The translations under genes were made by a program, and so were the position numbers. 64,000 nt of DNA from Blastopirellula marina (GTDB lineage: Bacteria > Planctomycetota > Planctomycetia > Pirellulales > Pirellulaceae): the NCBI RefSeq assembly GCF_002967765.1, contig NZ_PUHY01000004.1:248001-312000 (forward strand), written 5' to 3'. Below, one piece after another: positions 44,601 through 52,743 of this stretch (within the stretch, counting starts at the first letter, position 1; each line of letters begins with the position of its first letter). The notes under the pieces were generated by a model. The model was not told the DNA's origin. It was given only the letters and a program-made list of their open reading frames with translations, and searched no databases.

Positions 44601-45399
44601 CCGTCAGTTTGCGACCAGCCGGTGGATTCGATTCGATCAGCCGAGCGACATCGGCTAAGGTGTTGGCTTTCGAGATGTCGATCGTCACGGGAGGGGAAAT
44701 TCCATCGGAAATCTGGAAACTCCCTTTCTCGATTCCCTTGCCTCCACGAAGGTCAGAAAGCTTAGTCGAAGGCGTTAAGACCGGATTTAAGTCGGCAAGA
44801 CCTTTTAGCTGTTCACTGATCGCCCCGAATGCATCATGACCATTAACCGTGGTATCGAACAACAGATCGATATCGGCGAAGCTTTGCAGCCCCGTGGTAT
44901 TTCCTTGGTATTGGACCAAGCCATTTTCAAGTTCCTGGAAGGGAACCGTAGTCGTATTCGATCCGGAAAACAAATATCGGCCACGGAACTGCTGATTCGC
45001 CAGGTCCATCATCTGTTGAATTGCCCGCTCGACCTGTTCGCCGGCGGCAGCAAGTTCTGAGTCGGAGAAGGTCGTATCACTGAGCCGAACCGCCAGACCG
45101 CTCATTTCGTTCAGGGTATTCGCCGCATTTGCCAGTGCGACGTCGGTGGCTGCGAGATAAGACTGGCTTGTCGTAAGATTCGTTTGGATCTGCGTCTTTT
45201 GCTCGAGCAGAGATTGCAGAGTAACGCCACGGATCGCGGCGGGAGCATCATCGCTTAAAGAAAGAACACGCCGGCCCGTGCTTATCTGCGTTTGCAAACG
45301 CAGCAAGTCGAGTTGATCAGCCGACATCTGGTTCGTCAAACGTTGCGACAACAAATAGTCGCTGGTTCGACCGGATGGAACTGGGATGATACGTGTCAT
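41656..45399 (-). CDS. flgL: Hook-filament junction protein FlgL, greatly enlarged
   Basis: 1247 aa; standard FlgL has about 300-400. The N-terminal helical part has MTRIIPVPSGRTSDYLLSQR and the family segment LQTQISTGRRVLSLSDDAPA, then SYLAATDVALANAANTLNEM. The C-terminal helical part (about 1125-1247) ends in ASLQTAGQLYQLTLLDYI. The roughly 850 residues between hold flagellin-IN-like modules (about 213-300 and 780-865) and four copies of the repeat shared with flagellin and FliD (about 405-500, 523-615, 910-995 and 1028-1112). It joins hook to filament. The expansion lies in the part that should face outwards. Confidence 0.92.
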   Translation of the reverse strand: MTRIIPVPSGRTSDYLLSQRLTNQMSADQLDLLRLQTQISTGRRVLSLSDDAPAAIRGVTLQSLLEQKTQIQTNLTTSQSYLAATDVALANAANTLNEMSGLAVRLSDTTFSDSELAAAGEQVERAIQQMMDLANQQFRGRYLFSGSNTTTVPFQELENGLVQYQGNTTGLQSFADIDLLFDTTVNGHDAFGAISEQLKGLADLNPVLTPSTKLSDLRGGKGIEKGSFQISDGISPPVTIDISKANTLADVARLIESNPPAGRKLTARISDTGLIVDIDDAGGGNLTIRELGGSRVAAQLGILDTDGNLTNPIVGTDLNPKLTLTSKVENLLGTRANAVIEYPGTNNDILIKAHDNGESLNGVKIQLVDDNLLKAGAGITRGNEIVNRGTDLLRPQTTLNFSGADNNLLLTANATDGSLDGVQIVIDATNNVGDSAVIGPTTLVDGVPTITVQIDDTDETTLQSLANAFAADGRFAIGGAASTGEAFDPASTIASSNDGLISTTGITNQAVKSRASLALVGGGNDLTLIANQAGEQFNDVEIVIDASGDIGDAATASYSDNGSTRRLTIQIDDSNETTLQSVINAIAAEGSFSVTYDNGNGESFNLASAVPSSSAGTIGNTGNTGGAADSYFVQVSSGTTTADDLLRALNDHAEFASDFTASIDPKDTTAEFLSASGTVSTSVIGETTGGSGVVFDRESGIQVQNGTESTILTFDDVETVEDLLNVFNRSGAGLVAEINASGNGINVRSNISGGDFSIGENGGSTATQLGLRSFNSDTVLTDLNFGRGVQGTDGTDLTITRNDGVELEIDLATAKTVGDVLNLINNHPKNLDGTNAIVARLSEFGNGIELIDDNPDGFGRLKVSQGVLSQAGVDLGLIPAGETEATVSNSPDAQPATATVRFDAPNNQNNAFKLTANAPGISYNNIQVEFVNSAASGNQALVNFDQATQKLTIDVDPTLTSTNTVIAAIKAEGTFDAELFSTEDATNSGAGLITQTGVLATTNGGTPLADSESATADITFAAPDHLNTAFTLVAKDAGTLRNGVRVILDDSLASGGVPNATFAPGANTLTIKIEAGVTTANQVIAAIDQEGNFDAKLLFTNDATNDGSGIINSTGTVGTTSGGTAEVLTGRNVNAQETKGIFNSLLRLKDAIAAKDVREISRVSEMMKQDIQRLSFTRGELGARDQHVDVLKARGEDEILELKSNLSLEIDVDMIQAITDMTAKQASFQASLQTAGQLYQLTLLDYI
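42064..44187 (-). repeat. Four ~85-95-residue repeats within FlgL
   Basis: Copies at about 44187-43900, 43833-43555, 42672-42415 and 42318-42064. Pattern: NxxxLTANxxGxxxNGVxIV(I/F)DD, then LTIxID, TTLQS or STANQVI, A-I-A-EGxFxA and F. The last two copies (SGNQALVNFDQATQKLTIDV; TTANQVIAAIDQEGNFDAKL) are closest to those in flagellin. A further shortened copy may lie at residues 345-385. Confidence 0.75.
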
Positions 45400-45468
45400 G
45401 TTCGTTTGTCCAAGGCGGTAAGGCTAGGCTGCGGCCCAGGTGCAAGGACTTACCGCGTGAGGCCTTCC

Positions 45469-47169
45469 TTACAGGTTGACCAAAATTTCTAATAACTCGT
45501 CGAGCGTCGATATCATTCGCGACGAGGCTTGGAATTGTCGTTGGTAAGCGATCATTCGAACCGCCTCTTCGTCCAGGTTCACGCCACTCACACCCATTTT
45601 CTGTGCCTCAAGCGTATCCTTGAACGTGCGGAAACCTTCCGTGATGCCCCGCGTAACCGCTCCGGATTGGGCAACATTGCCTACCATGTCTTTGTAGTAG
45701 GATGCGATGGATGTTCCGGCGAACGAATCAAGCTTGCGATCGGAGAACGATGCTAGCTCGACCGCATTGTCAGTATCTTTTCCAATGCCTGAGCGACTTG
45801 CAGCAAACTTTGCCGGATCATCACTTACGGCGACGTTCACACCGATATCGAGCGCGGACGATCCTGTAAAAAATGTCCCGATTCCCAGCGCAGCGAGCGC
45901 ACCGCTGGTATCGTCTGCAAATGCGAATTCCACATTTGGCTGGTCTGCCTCGATCGAAAGCTGGCCATCCAGCGAGATGGTAGCTGTAAGACCGTCGATG
46001 TTATCGATATCCGCCCGCAGATCTTCGAGAGACGTATCTTCGCTGGTGCCGTTAAGTTGCACGAAGATTTCGTGCGTTTCTGTAATGCCCGTTTGCCGAT
46101 TGAGGAGTTTGACTTGAAAAGAACCGTTCTCCGGCGTGAAAGGAAGCCCGGCCTGGTCGAGCGGATCATCGGTTTGTCCCGTCGCGACCAAGTGTTCGGA
46201 TTCAATTGATTTATAGCCCGTTAGCCCCTGCCCGCTGCTGAACACCTTGTTGAACTCATAGATGAACGACTTTGCGAACTCATCTAGTTGCCCCAGGAAA
46301 TCGCCGAGGATGTTGTCGCGCGAGTTGATCAAACCGGCCAGTTTTCCTGAGTCAGTTTGAATGGGAGAATCGAATTCGGCGATCTTCACATCGGCGAACG
46401 ATTGCCCATCGCGAACTTCCTCGTCGGCGTAAACTTCACGGGCTATGCCATCGGTTACAAGGTACTCGCCGCCGGCAAAGACTGAGACGGATCCGTTTGG
46501 CTGTTCCACCGATTTAACGCCGATCAGCTCGGAAAGCGCGGTAAGCTTTTGTTGCCGCTGATCGCGAAGACCAACCGCATCGCTCTTCGTCACGCCACCT
46601 TCCATATTAACGATCTTCTCGTTGAGATCGGCAATGTCGGTCAATAGCCCGTTAATGTCATCTGCCGCGTTGCGAATTCGATCATCGGTATCTTGTTGGA
46701 CCTGTTGGACACGCTCGTACAAACGCTTTACGTCGTCTGCTAGCGTTTCACCACGCAGGATCGTCAGGTTACGAACGCCGAGGTCTTCCGGCTGGTTGAG
46801 AATATCGTTGATCGAACCGAAGAAGTTATTGAGCGATGTGCTGATGTCAGTATCGCTGAGTTCACCAATCAGGGCATCCAGCTGGGTATAGGTGTTCTCT
46901 TGCGTCTCGCCTTTGGCCAAGTCGCTGCGCGACCCACGTAGACGTTCCTCTAGGAATTGGTCGACTTGCTGGACGATGGCTTCGACGTGAACGCCTAAGC
47001 CCAAACGTAAATTTCCAATCGCCTGCGTCGGCGCAGGTGTGTAGATTACGCGCTGACGAAGATAGTCAGGCGTATTCACATTGGCGATATTATTGCCAGT
47101 TACCTGAAGCCCAATCTGGGCTGCATTCAAGGCATTGCTGGCTTGTTGGAGCGAACTAAATAGAGACAT
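45469..47169 (-). CDS. flgK: Hook-associated protein 1, FlgK
   Basis: 566 aa, a normal length. SLFSSLQQASNALNAAQIGL with VTGNNIANVNTPDYLRQRVI at the start and LDEEAVRMIAYQRQFQASSR with MISTLDELLEILVNL at the end are the conserved D0 parts. It carries none of the repeats found in FlgL, flagellin and FliD. It forms the first junction zone on the hook. Flanked by flgN (39 bases upstream) and flgL. Confidence 0.95.
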   Translation of the reverse strand: MSLFSSLQQASNALNAAQIGLQVTGNNIANVNTPDYLRQRVIYTPAPTQAIGNLRLGLGVHVEAIVQQVDQFLEERLRGSRSDLAKGETQENTYTQLDALIGELSDTDISTSLNNFFGSINDILNQPEDLGVRNLTILRGETLADDVKRLYERVQQVQQDTDDRIRNAADDINGLLTDIADLNEKIVNMEGGVTKSDAVGLRDQRQQKLTALSELIGVKSVEQPNGSVSVFAGGEYLVTDGIAREVYADEEVRDGQSFADVKIAEFDSPIQTDSGKLAGLINSRDNILGDFLGQLDEFAKSFIYEFNKVFSSGQGLTGYKSIESEHLVATGQTDDPLDQAGLPFTPENGSFQVKLLNRQTGITETHEIFVQLNGTSEDTSLEDLRADIDNIDGLTATISLDGQLSIEADQPNVEFAFADDTSGALAALGIGTFFTGSSALDIGVNVAVSDDPAKFAASRSGIGKDTDNAVELASFSDRKLDSFAGTSIASYYKDMVGNVAQSGAVTRGITEGFRTFKDTLEAQKMGVSGVNLDEEAVRMIAYQRQFQASSRMISTLDELLEILVNL

Positions 47170-47208
47170 CCTTGTGTTACCTCGTTAGGCAAGTCGTGGT
47201 GCGGCGAC

Positions 47209-47742
47209 TCACGCGTCCTGGTCCACCAGGGTCCCACCCTGGTTCGAGGCATTCTCCGCTTCATATGTCGGTTTAATCTTTCCCCCGGTCGCAATGATTT
47301 GTAGCAATTGCGAAAGATGTAACACGGTTTGCTGGGCTAGCACGAAGTTTGCGAGCGTTTCATTCTGAATGTGACGCATCGCATCTCGTGCACTGTGCGC
47401 CTTCTGCGTCAAACCGCCAGTTTGTGTATTGTCGGTATCCAACGCTCGGGCGAGTGACTGCATGCTGTCTGCTGGCAAGCCTTTCCCTCTCGCATTGTTG
47501 AGCAAGATCTGACGTGAATCGCGGAGTTGCTCGAGGCGATCTAGCAACGCTTGCTCGCCCGTCATGGTTTCCTGCATACCTTCAATGTCGTTGGCGACCA
47601 TTTGCTCGCGTTTGCGGTGCAACACGTTGAGCAGATCGGCTTGAACGTCCGAAAGCTCTTGCAGAAAGACAGCGGTCTCGTTCTCGAGATCGATGACCTG
47701 TGTTGAATCAAGTTCTGCAGTCGCGGATGTAGGGGAAGTCAT
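47209..47742 (-). CDS. flgN: FlgN-like export chaperone
   Basis: 177 aa, helical and soluble. LENETAVFLQELSDVQADLL followed by LHRKREQMVANDIEGMQETM and EQALLDRLEQLRDSRQILL fit the FlgN fold, which keeps FlgK and FlgL soluble before export. Position between flgJ and flgK supports this. The C-terminal 25 residues are polar and probably disordered. Confidence 0.8.
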   Translation of the reverse strand: MTSPTSATAELDSTQVIDLENETAVFLQELSDVQADLLNVLHRKREQMVANDIEGMQETMTGEQALLDRLEQLRDSRQILLNNARGKGLPADSMQSLARALDTDNTQTGGLTQKAHSARDAMRHIQNETLANFVLAQQTVLHLSQLLQIIATGGKIKPTYEAENASNQGGTLVDQDA

Positions 47743-47784
47743 AGCAGTAACAAACCACTTGTTAGGAGTGGGCGATAATCTGAA

Positions 47785-48210
47785 TTAAATGGAGAGGTCC
47801 AATTTCGACAGGATGGTCGAATCGGCCTGGCTGTCTTGCGATTGGTTCTGTCGCTGCAGATTGTCCAGTTGGCCAATGGCCGCTTTGGCTTCCTGCTCGC
47901 TGACAACTTCACTCATTTGGGAAGCATCATGTCGTTGGCCCATGTTTGCGGCGAACAACTCGTACATGGGTTCGGTGATTTGTTCGGCGCTGGCGTCCGA
48001 GATCTTTTCGACTAACAGCTGATCTAACTGCGACTGGAAAACCTCTTCAGCGCGACCGCCATGAAAATAGGCTGGCTTACCAAGCGACTTTCGCATGCTT
48101 TGCAGCATCTGTCCGAACAGCGATTCGCCGACGAACTGATCGAATCGATCACGCAGCTCGCTTTGAGGAGCAGCGGAGGAGGTGTTCGAGCTAATGCTTG
48201 TGGCGTTCAT
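47785..48210 (-). CDS. flgJ: FlgJ-type rod-binding protein (rod-binding domain only)
   Basis: 141 aa. The domain of FlgJ that acts as rod cap is present (FDQFVGESLFGQMLQSMRKS; FHGGRAEEVFQSQLDQLLVE; ITEPMYELF), but the muramidase domain of enterobacterial FlgJ is missing, as in many other phyla. A separate enzyme would then be needed to open peptidoglycan. Lies between flgI and flgN. Confidence 0.82.
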   Translation of the reverse strand: MNATSISSNTSSAAPQSELRDRFDQFVGESLFGQMLQSMRKSLGKPAYFHGGRAEEVFQSQLDQLLVEKISDASAEQITEPMYELFAANMGQRHDASQMSEVVSEQEAKAAIGQLDNLQRQNQSQDSQADSTILSKLDLSI

Positions 48211-48242
48211 GATGATTTCACTGTAGTCTTCGTTGGGCGAAC

Positions 48243-49376
48243 TTAGTTGACATAGACCAGGTCGCCGTAGACCTTGCCTTGGTGGTGCAACGCTTCGACG
48301 ATCGTGATGATGTCTTCCGCTGGCACCTTAAGGGTGGTTAATGCGTCTTCTAAGTCTTTCAAGCGGGTCGCATACGATTTCTGGGAATCGACCGACACAA
48401 ACTTCGAGGCTTCGGGATTGGTTGTCTCGACCTTGATACCATTGTGGTTGATCACAACCGGACCGATTTCGACGTCACTGCCAATCACGATCAAACCTTG
48501 GTGCTTGTTGATTACCACTTTGTTATTGAGCAGGCTATCGACGATCGGTGTCTCCATCAGAATTGAGATGAAGTAGACTGGCTCGTCTTTGTATTGCGGC
48601 GGAACAGTGACTTCGACCGTCTTTTGATCGATGGCCTTGGCAATTTGTCCGCTCGTTCCACGGCTGACGTTTTGTTCCAGGTTGTTCACACCGAAAACGA
48701 TTTCCTGAGCCATTCGGAAGTCTTTATGGCCATCTTTGATGACCAGAAAAATCTTGCCGTCCGCGGTCACAAATGGATTGCGGATGGTTCGCTCGAACCG
48801 ACAACCTTTCATTACGTGACCACGCGTTGGAATTTCGTCGTTGGCCAGTTTGACCGGACCACTGGCAAGTGCCCACACGGTTTTGTCGTGAGGATTCGGG
48901 CCTTGTAGCGTAGAAATCGCCAGCGTGCCACCTTCTAGACTTTTGGCAGAAATCGCACTGACTTCGCAATCGATGAAATCACCTTCTTCCGCCCCTTCGG
49001 CCGGAACGTTGGCCCGAACTAAGACCAGAGCCGTGTTTTTGACGTTTTTTAGTGCTTCCGGCAAGTATTCGCCATCAGGGCCTTCACCGGAATTGCTTCC
49101 GAGGTATCGCATCATCAAGGCCAAAGCTCGGTGAGTTGGCGTAAGATCGGAGTCACCCGTTCCCTTCAAGCCGACAACCAGGCCAATACCTTGGAGGAAG
49201 TTGCCTTCCTGCCCCTTTACCCGCACAAAGTCAGACAACGGGCGGTTGATCTGAAATCGTTGCGAATCAATCGAGCTGTACTGGGCCTGAGCAACCTGAG
49301 CTTCTGCCGTTTGTACACCACAGACCAACAGGCCAAAGGCAATCAGCAGAGCAAGTTGTCGGAGTGTCGAGTTCAT
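48243..49376 (-). CDS. flgI: Flagellar P-ring protein FlgI
   Basis: 377 aa from the ATG at 49376; a GTG at 49385 in the same frame is possible. A signal peptide (RQLALLIAFGLLVCGVQTAEA) is followed by the family segments NRPLSDFVRVKGQEGNFLQG, GLVVGLKGTGDSDLTPTHRA and NKHQGLIVIGSDVEIGPVVI. FlgI builds the ring in the peptidoglycan layer. Its presence with FlgH indicates a Gram-negative type basal body in this planctomycete. Confidence 0.95.
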   Translation of the reverse strand: MNSTLRQLALLIAFGLLVCGVQTAEAQVAQAQYSSIDSQRFQINRPLSDFVRVKGQEGNFLQGIGLVVGLKGTGDSDLTPTHRALALMMRYLGSNSGEGPDGEYLPEALKNVKNTALVLVRANVPAEGAEEGDFIDCEVSAISAKSLEGGTLAISTLQGPNPHDKTVWALASGPVKLANDEIPTRGHVMKGCRFERTIRNPFVTADGKIFLVIKDGHKDFRMAQEIVFGVNNLEQNVSRGTSGQIAKAIDQKTVEVTVPPQYKDEPVYFISILMETPIVDSLLNNKVVINKHQGLIVIGSDVEIGPVVINHNGIKVETTNPEASKFVSVDSQKSYATRLKDLEDALTTLKVPAEDIITIVEALHHQGKVYGDLVYVN

Positions 49377-49424
49377 GGAAGTCACTTAGGATGGTTTGAG
49401 GTATGCGAAGTATTGTTGAGTCGA

Positions 49425-50126
49425 TTAGAACCAGTGGACGCTATCCCACATCTGTAATAGCCAGCCACGACTGTAGGCGTTACGAATCGCTCCCTTTTCT
49501 TCCTTCGTGATCGAGAGCTCAGCCATCTGTTCGCTGAGCACGGTATTGTTCGGGTTGATGTCTTCGGTGCGGCAGACACCACGCAGGTGATAGACCCAAA
49601 CTTCGTCGTTGACTTGAATTGTCTTGCTTGCTTCTAACTTGAGTGTTCCGTTGGGCAGAATCTCTTGTACTTCGGAAGCGATGGTGAACTTGAGCGACTC
49701 GTTCGTTTCCATTTCGGCCTGTGATTGAAGGCGATTGGTCAGAGTGCCAGCGATTGTTGGATCGCCGTTTGGCTGAGGAGCAGGCGTGATGCCATCGATT
49801 CCGTCCAACTTCAACCAGTCTTTAAGAATCGCCGAGTACTGACCACTTTTTCGAGTGTTGAACTCGCCATCCGAGAAGGTTTGCGAGCGTTCGTCGACAC
49901 GGATGTGAATCAGGTCGTGAACTTGGACCTTTCTCGGTGGTGGCAATTCTCGGTAGAACCAGTTCAGGTCCTTGGTCGAACCGTAGTAAGGAGTACCATC
50001 AGCACCTGGCAGTTCTGGAATGTTACGCTGGGATAAGCTCGATACCGGACCGCTCTGTTGAGCGAACACGACCGAAGCAGCCAATTGCAAGACAATCGTC
50101 GTTAAAAGAGTCACTAACGTTTTCAT
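49425..50126 (-). CDS. flgH: Flagellar L-ring protein FlgH without lipobox
   Basis: 233 aa. FlgH features: LIHIRVDERSQTFSDGEFNT, then LTNRLQSQAEMETNESLKFT and LPNGTLKLEASKTIQVNDEV, ending in the GVCRTEDINPNNTVLSEQMA segment. The signal peptide (TLLTTIVLQLAASVVFAQQS) ends in AxA-like VFA before QQ, with no cysteine, so this FlgH is probably not a lipoprotein, unlike the enterobacterial one. Start overlaps the flgA stop by 4 bases. Confidence 0.9.
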   Translation of the reverse strand: MKTLVTLLTTIVLQLAASVVFAQQSGPVSSLSQRNIPELPGADGTPYYGSTKDLNWFYRELPPPRKVQVHDLIHIRVDERSQTFSDGEFNTRKSGQYSAILKDWLKLDGIDGITPAPQPNGDPTIAGTLTNRLQSQAEMETNESLKFTIASEVQEILPNGTLKLEASKTIQVNDEVWVYHLRGVCRTEDINPNNTVLSEQMAELSITKEEKGAIRNAYSRGWLLQMWDSVHWF

Positions 50127-51025
50127 CGACGAGCTCCCAGTTGAGTATGGGGTTGGTTTGGATGCGAGGGCTCAACTTTTGTGTACCCAGTTAGCACGAC
50201 GGCTTCGCCAGGACCTACGACTTGAGCTTGGAATCGTTCTGCTTCACGAGCACGGCCGAACGAGTTAGGGGCAACCGGTTGAACTTCAACCAGTTCGCCT
50301 TTGCCGGCATCGTTTAAGGCAAGCATTTCGCGTCGTACGATGATGTTGCCAGCTCGGGCAAAGATGGTTACTACTTCATTGCGACGAACGATGACCGGTT
50401 CTCGGACATCCTTCGAGGCGATTGGCCGATCGGCCGAAATGCCACGAGCAGCTTCCTTACCGATCACACTTTCCAGATTCGTTGGGTAGCCATCTTCTTG
50501 ACGGATGACCGAGAGTTGTCGCATCTCGACGTCGCCAGGTTGAATGATTTCGCCACGACGAACGTTGCGTACGACATGAGCAACGGTCATGACTTCTTGC
50601 TCGGTAGGCTCTGGCAAAAGCCTGCCAGCGAACGTGCGACGCGGCAAGGTTCGGCTCACTTGTCGTGATGGTTCCTTGATTTCGGCGGGGGCCCCACCTT
50701 CGATCCGAACTCGACTCGATCCCGAGATAGCGATTTCGCCGGCTGAATAGCCATGAGCGGAAAGAATCGAGCGAATATCATTGATGCTAAGGTAAGCAGA
50801 TTGGCCGATCGATGGTGCCGGCGTTACTTGCAGGCCCATAAGTTCCGCTCGAAGCGTTGGATCAGCAACATCAACGACGGCAATCTCACCAAGGCAAGCA
50901 ATTGGTCCGGTGATCTTCGCTGCGGTTTTCAGCGTGATCCTGCCATCGTTAGCAAGTACTGTGTTCGCCAACACGAACGTTGCCAGCAGTGCGATGGAAA
51001 ATCGAATTAAGTTAGCGAACTTCAT
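50123..51025 (-). CDS. flgA: P-ring assembly chaperone FlgA
   Basis: 300 aa with signal peptide (IRFSIALLATFVLANTVLAN). The C-terminal SAF domain is clear (VRNVRRGEIIQPGDVEMRQL; GKEAARGISADRPIASKDVR; VVTIFARAGNIIVRREMLAL). It helps FlgI assemble in the periplasm. It lies between flgG (17 bases upstream) and flgH (4-base overlap), indicating tight co-translation. Confidence 0.9.
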   Translation of the reverse strand: MKFANLIRFSIALLATFVLANTVLANDGRITLKTAAKITGPIACLGEIAVVDVADPTLRAELMGLQVTPAPSIGQSAYLSINDIRSILSAHGYSAGEIAISGSSRVRIEGGAPAEIKEPSRQVSRTLPRRTFAGRLLPEPTEQEVMTVAHVVRNVRRGEIIQPGDVEMRQLSVIRQEDGYPTNLESVIGKEAARGISADRPIASKDVREPVIVRRNEVVTIFARAGNIIVRREMLALNDAGKGELVEVQPVAPNSFGRAREAERFQAQVVGPGEAVVLTGYTKVEPSHPNQPHTQLGARR

Positions 51026-51042
51026 AACGCTTCCGTTGGATC

Positions 51043-51843
51043 CTATCGACGCAAGTTCGAGATCAATTGCAACATCTGATCGCCTGCTTGAACTGTTTGT
51101 GAGTTCAACTCGAACGATCTCTGTGTGGTAATCAAATCGATCAACTCTTGAACCGGTTCCACGTTCGATGCTTCCAGCATTCCTTTGCGGATTGTGCCAA
51201 GTCCATTGGTCTGCGGATTTGCAGTGATCGGGGCACTGGACGACGCAGTTTCGGCATAGAGACCATCGCCCAGCTTGATCAAGCCTTCTGGATTGATGAA
51301 CGTGGCCAATTGAATCTGACCAACTTCATTCAGCGTATTCGAACCTGGCTGGCGAACCGAAACGATGCCGTCGGTACTGACTTCCACGGCAGTAGCGTCT
51401 TGAGGAATGGTAATCGCTGGTTGAATCGGACGGCCAATCGATGCGGAACCTTGAACGACTTGACCGTTGGAGTTCACCGAGAAGTTACCGGCCCGGCTGT
51501 AAACGATTTCGCCACTTGGATCGGCCAGTTGAAAGAAGCCTTCTCCTTCAATCAGGAGGTCAAGCTGGCGATCGGTTGTGGTAAATGCACCCTGCGTGAA
51601 GTCAGTTTGCGTACTGGAAACACGAACACCCAAGCCAACTTCGGTTCCGGTAGGTGTCAGGTTGCCGGCAGCGTCTCGATTGCCTGGCAAGGTGATGTGG
51701 TCGTAGAACAGGTCCTCAAAGTTCGCACGGTCCTTCTTAAAACCGTTCGTATTCACGTTGGCCAGATTATTGGCAATTACGTCGAGCTTGGTTTGCATCG
51801 ACTGCATGCCGGTGGCTGCGGTGTAGAGGGTTTGAACGCTCAT
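51043..51843 (-). CDS. flgG: Distal rod protein FlgG
   Basis: 266 aa, the usual 260-265. SVQTLYTAATGMQSMQTKLD and VIANNLANVNTNGFKKDRAN at the start, LIEGEGFFQLADPSGEIVYS in the middle, and EPVQELIDLITTQRSFELNS near the end are diagnostic of FlgG. It forms the distal rod crossing the periplasm. It follows the FlgF-type gene by 52 bases. Confidence 0.95.
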   Translation of the reverse strand: MSVQTLYTAATGMQSMQTKLDVIANNLANVNTNGFKKDRANFEDLFYDHITLPGNRDAAGNLTPTGTEVGLGVRVSSTQTDFTQGAFTTTDRQLDLLIEGEGFFQLADPSGEIVYSRAGNFSVNSNGQVVQGSASIGRPIQPAITIPQDATAVEVSTDGIVSVRQPGSNTLNEVGQIQLATFINPEGLIKLGDGLYAETASSSAPITANPQTNGLGTIRKGMLEASNVEPVQELIDLITTQRSFELNSQTVQAGDQMLQLISNLRR

Positions 51844-51895
51844 GGCTTACTTCCTTGTTCGCCGTTGGTTCGCTATCGAAAATGCGAAAGGGGGA

Positions 51896-52663
51896 TTAAC
51901 TTTGCCGCAGGACACGACCCAGCAAGTTGCCGATCGATTCGTCCTGAGTCTTGATCATGTTGATGTTGGATTCGTAGGCACGTGTCGTTTCGATCATGGC
52001 CATCATCTCGGTAATCGAGTTGGCGGACGATCTTTCCAGCATGCCAGGTGCTGCGAGACGATCCTCTTCGGGGATCTGCGGGGAGGCACCCATCGAGCGG
52101 AAAAAGTTCTGACCGAACTTCACTAGGTCGGCATTCGATTCAGGCTTGGCGATTCCCAAAGGAATCACATCGCCACCGATGACGACTTCGCCGCGTTCGT
52201 TGTAATAGTTGCCAATGTGAACGGCTTTTGCTTCTGGATTCACTTGAACCGGTGCTCCGTCCGCACCAAGGACCGGAAAGCCTTCTTGGGTGGTTAAGCG
52301 TCCGTCAGGCATGAACATGAAGTTGCCACCACGCGTCAGGAGAACCTGATCTTCGTGCAGAACTTGAAAGTAGCCTTCGCCGCGGATGGCAATGTCCGCG
52401 GGGTTGCCGGTCGGAGTGATCGGCCCAGGACGGAAGTTCGTGGCAGTTTCGCGAACCATCACGCCGCCGCCAACATTGTTGATGCTGCCAGAACCGGGTG
52501 AGTCTAAGTATTGGTTGATGGCTTCCGAATCGCGAGCTTCAAGGATCGCAAATTCGTTTTTGAAACCAGGTGTGTCGACGTTCGCGAGATTGTTCGAGAT
52601 CACCTCGAGACGTCGCGACTGGGCTTGAGCGCCTTCCGCCGAAATGTACAGGCCGTAAACCAT
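51896..52663 (-). CDS. flgF: FlgF-type flagellar rod protein
   Basis: 255 aa. It shares the rod/hook family ends (RRLEVISNNLANVDTPGFKN; ITEMMAMIETTRAYESNINM) and the central IAIRGEGYFQVLHEDQVLLT. It is more divergent than FlgG and sits directly upstream, where flgF is expected, so FlgF (proximal rod) is the best call. It is the first gene of the flagellar block and has a sigma-54-type promoter at its front. The start at 52663 lacks a clear ribosome-binding site. Confidence 0.82.
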   Translation of the reverse strand: MVYGLYISAEGAQAQSRRLEVISNNLANVDTPGFKNEFAILEARDSEAINQYLDSPGSGSINNVGGGVMVRETATNFRPGPITPTGNPADIAIRGEGYFQVLHEDQVLLTRGGNFMFMPDGRLTTQEGFPVLGADGAPVQVNPEAKAVHIGNYYNERGEVVIGGDVIPLGIAKPESNADLVKFGQNFFRSMGASPQIPEEDRLAAPGMLERSSANSITEMMAMIETTRAYESNINMIKTQDESIGNLLGRVLRQS

Positions 52664-52712
52664 TGCTCATGATTGGTTGAAACATGCCCCCCCGGACACG
52701 CTCTCCCTTAAG

Positions 52713-52728
52713 GCAATCGGTGTGCCAA
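52713..52728 (-). promoter_or_regulatory. Sigma-54 (RpoN) promoter before the flagellar operon
   Basis: On the minus strand TTGGCACACCGATTGC (52728-52713) matches the consensus TTGGCACG-N4-TTGC at nearly every position, with GG and GC exactly 10 bases apart. Transcription would start about 12 bases downstream, leaving about 40 bases before flgF. It requires RpoN and an ATPase activator, neither of which is in the window. Confidence 0.75.
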
Positions 52729-52743
52729 AGAGCTGTGGCACAC
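52720..52743. repeat. Perfect inverted repeat overlapping the sigma-54 promoter
   Basis: GTGTGCCA (52720-52727) and TGGCACAC (52736-52743), perfect 8-bp arms 8 bases apart. One arm includes the -24 element of the flgF promoter, so a protein bound here would compete with or modify sigma-54 polymerase binding. It is also a possible hairpin in read-through from hemC. Confidence 0.6.

Noticed and set aside
32443-45399. Repeats in FlgL, flagellin and FliD as a recent DNA duplication or assembly artefact
   Set aside because: Copies differ throughout at synonymous and amino-acid positions, so they are old and real, not collapsed or duplicated sequence.
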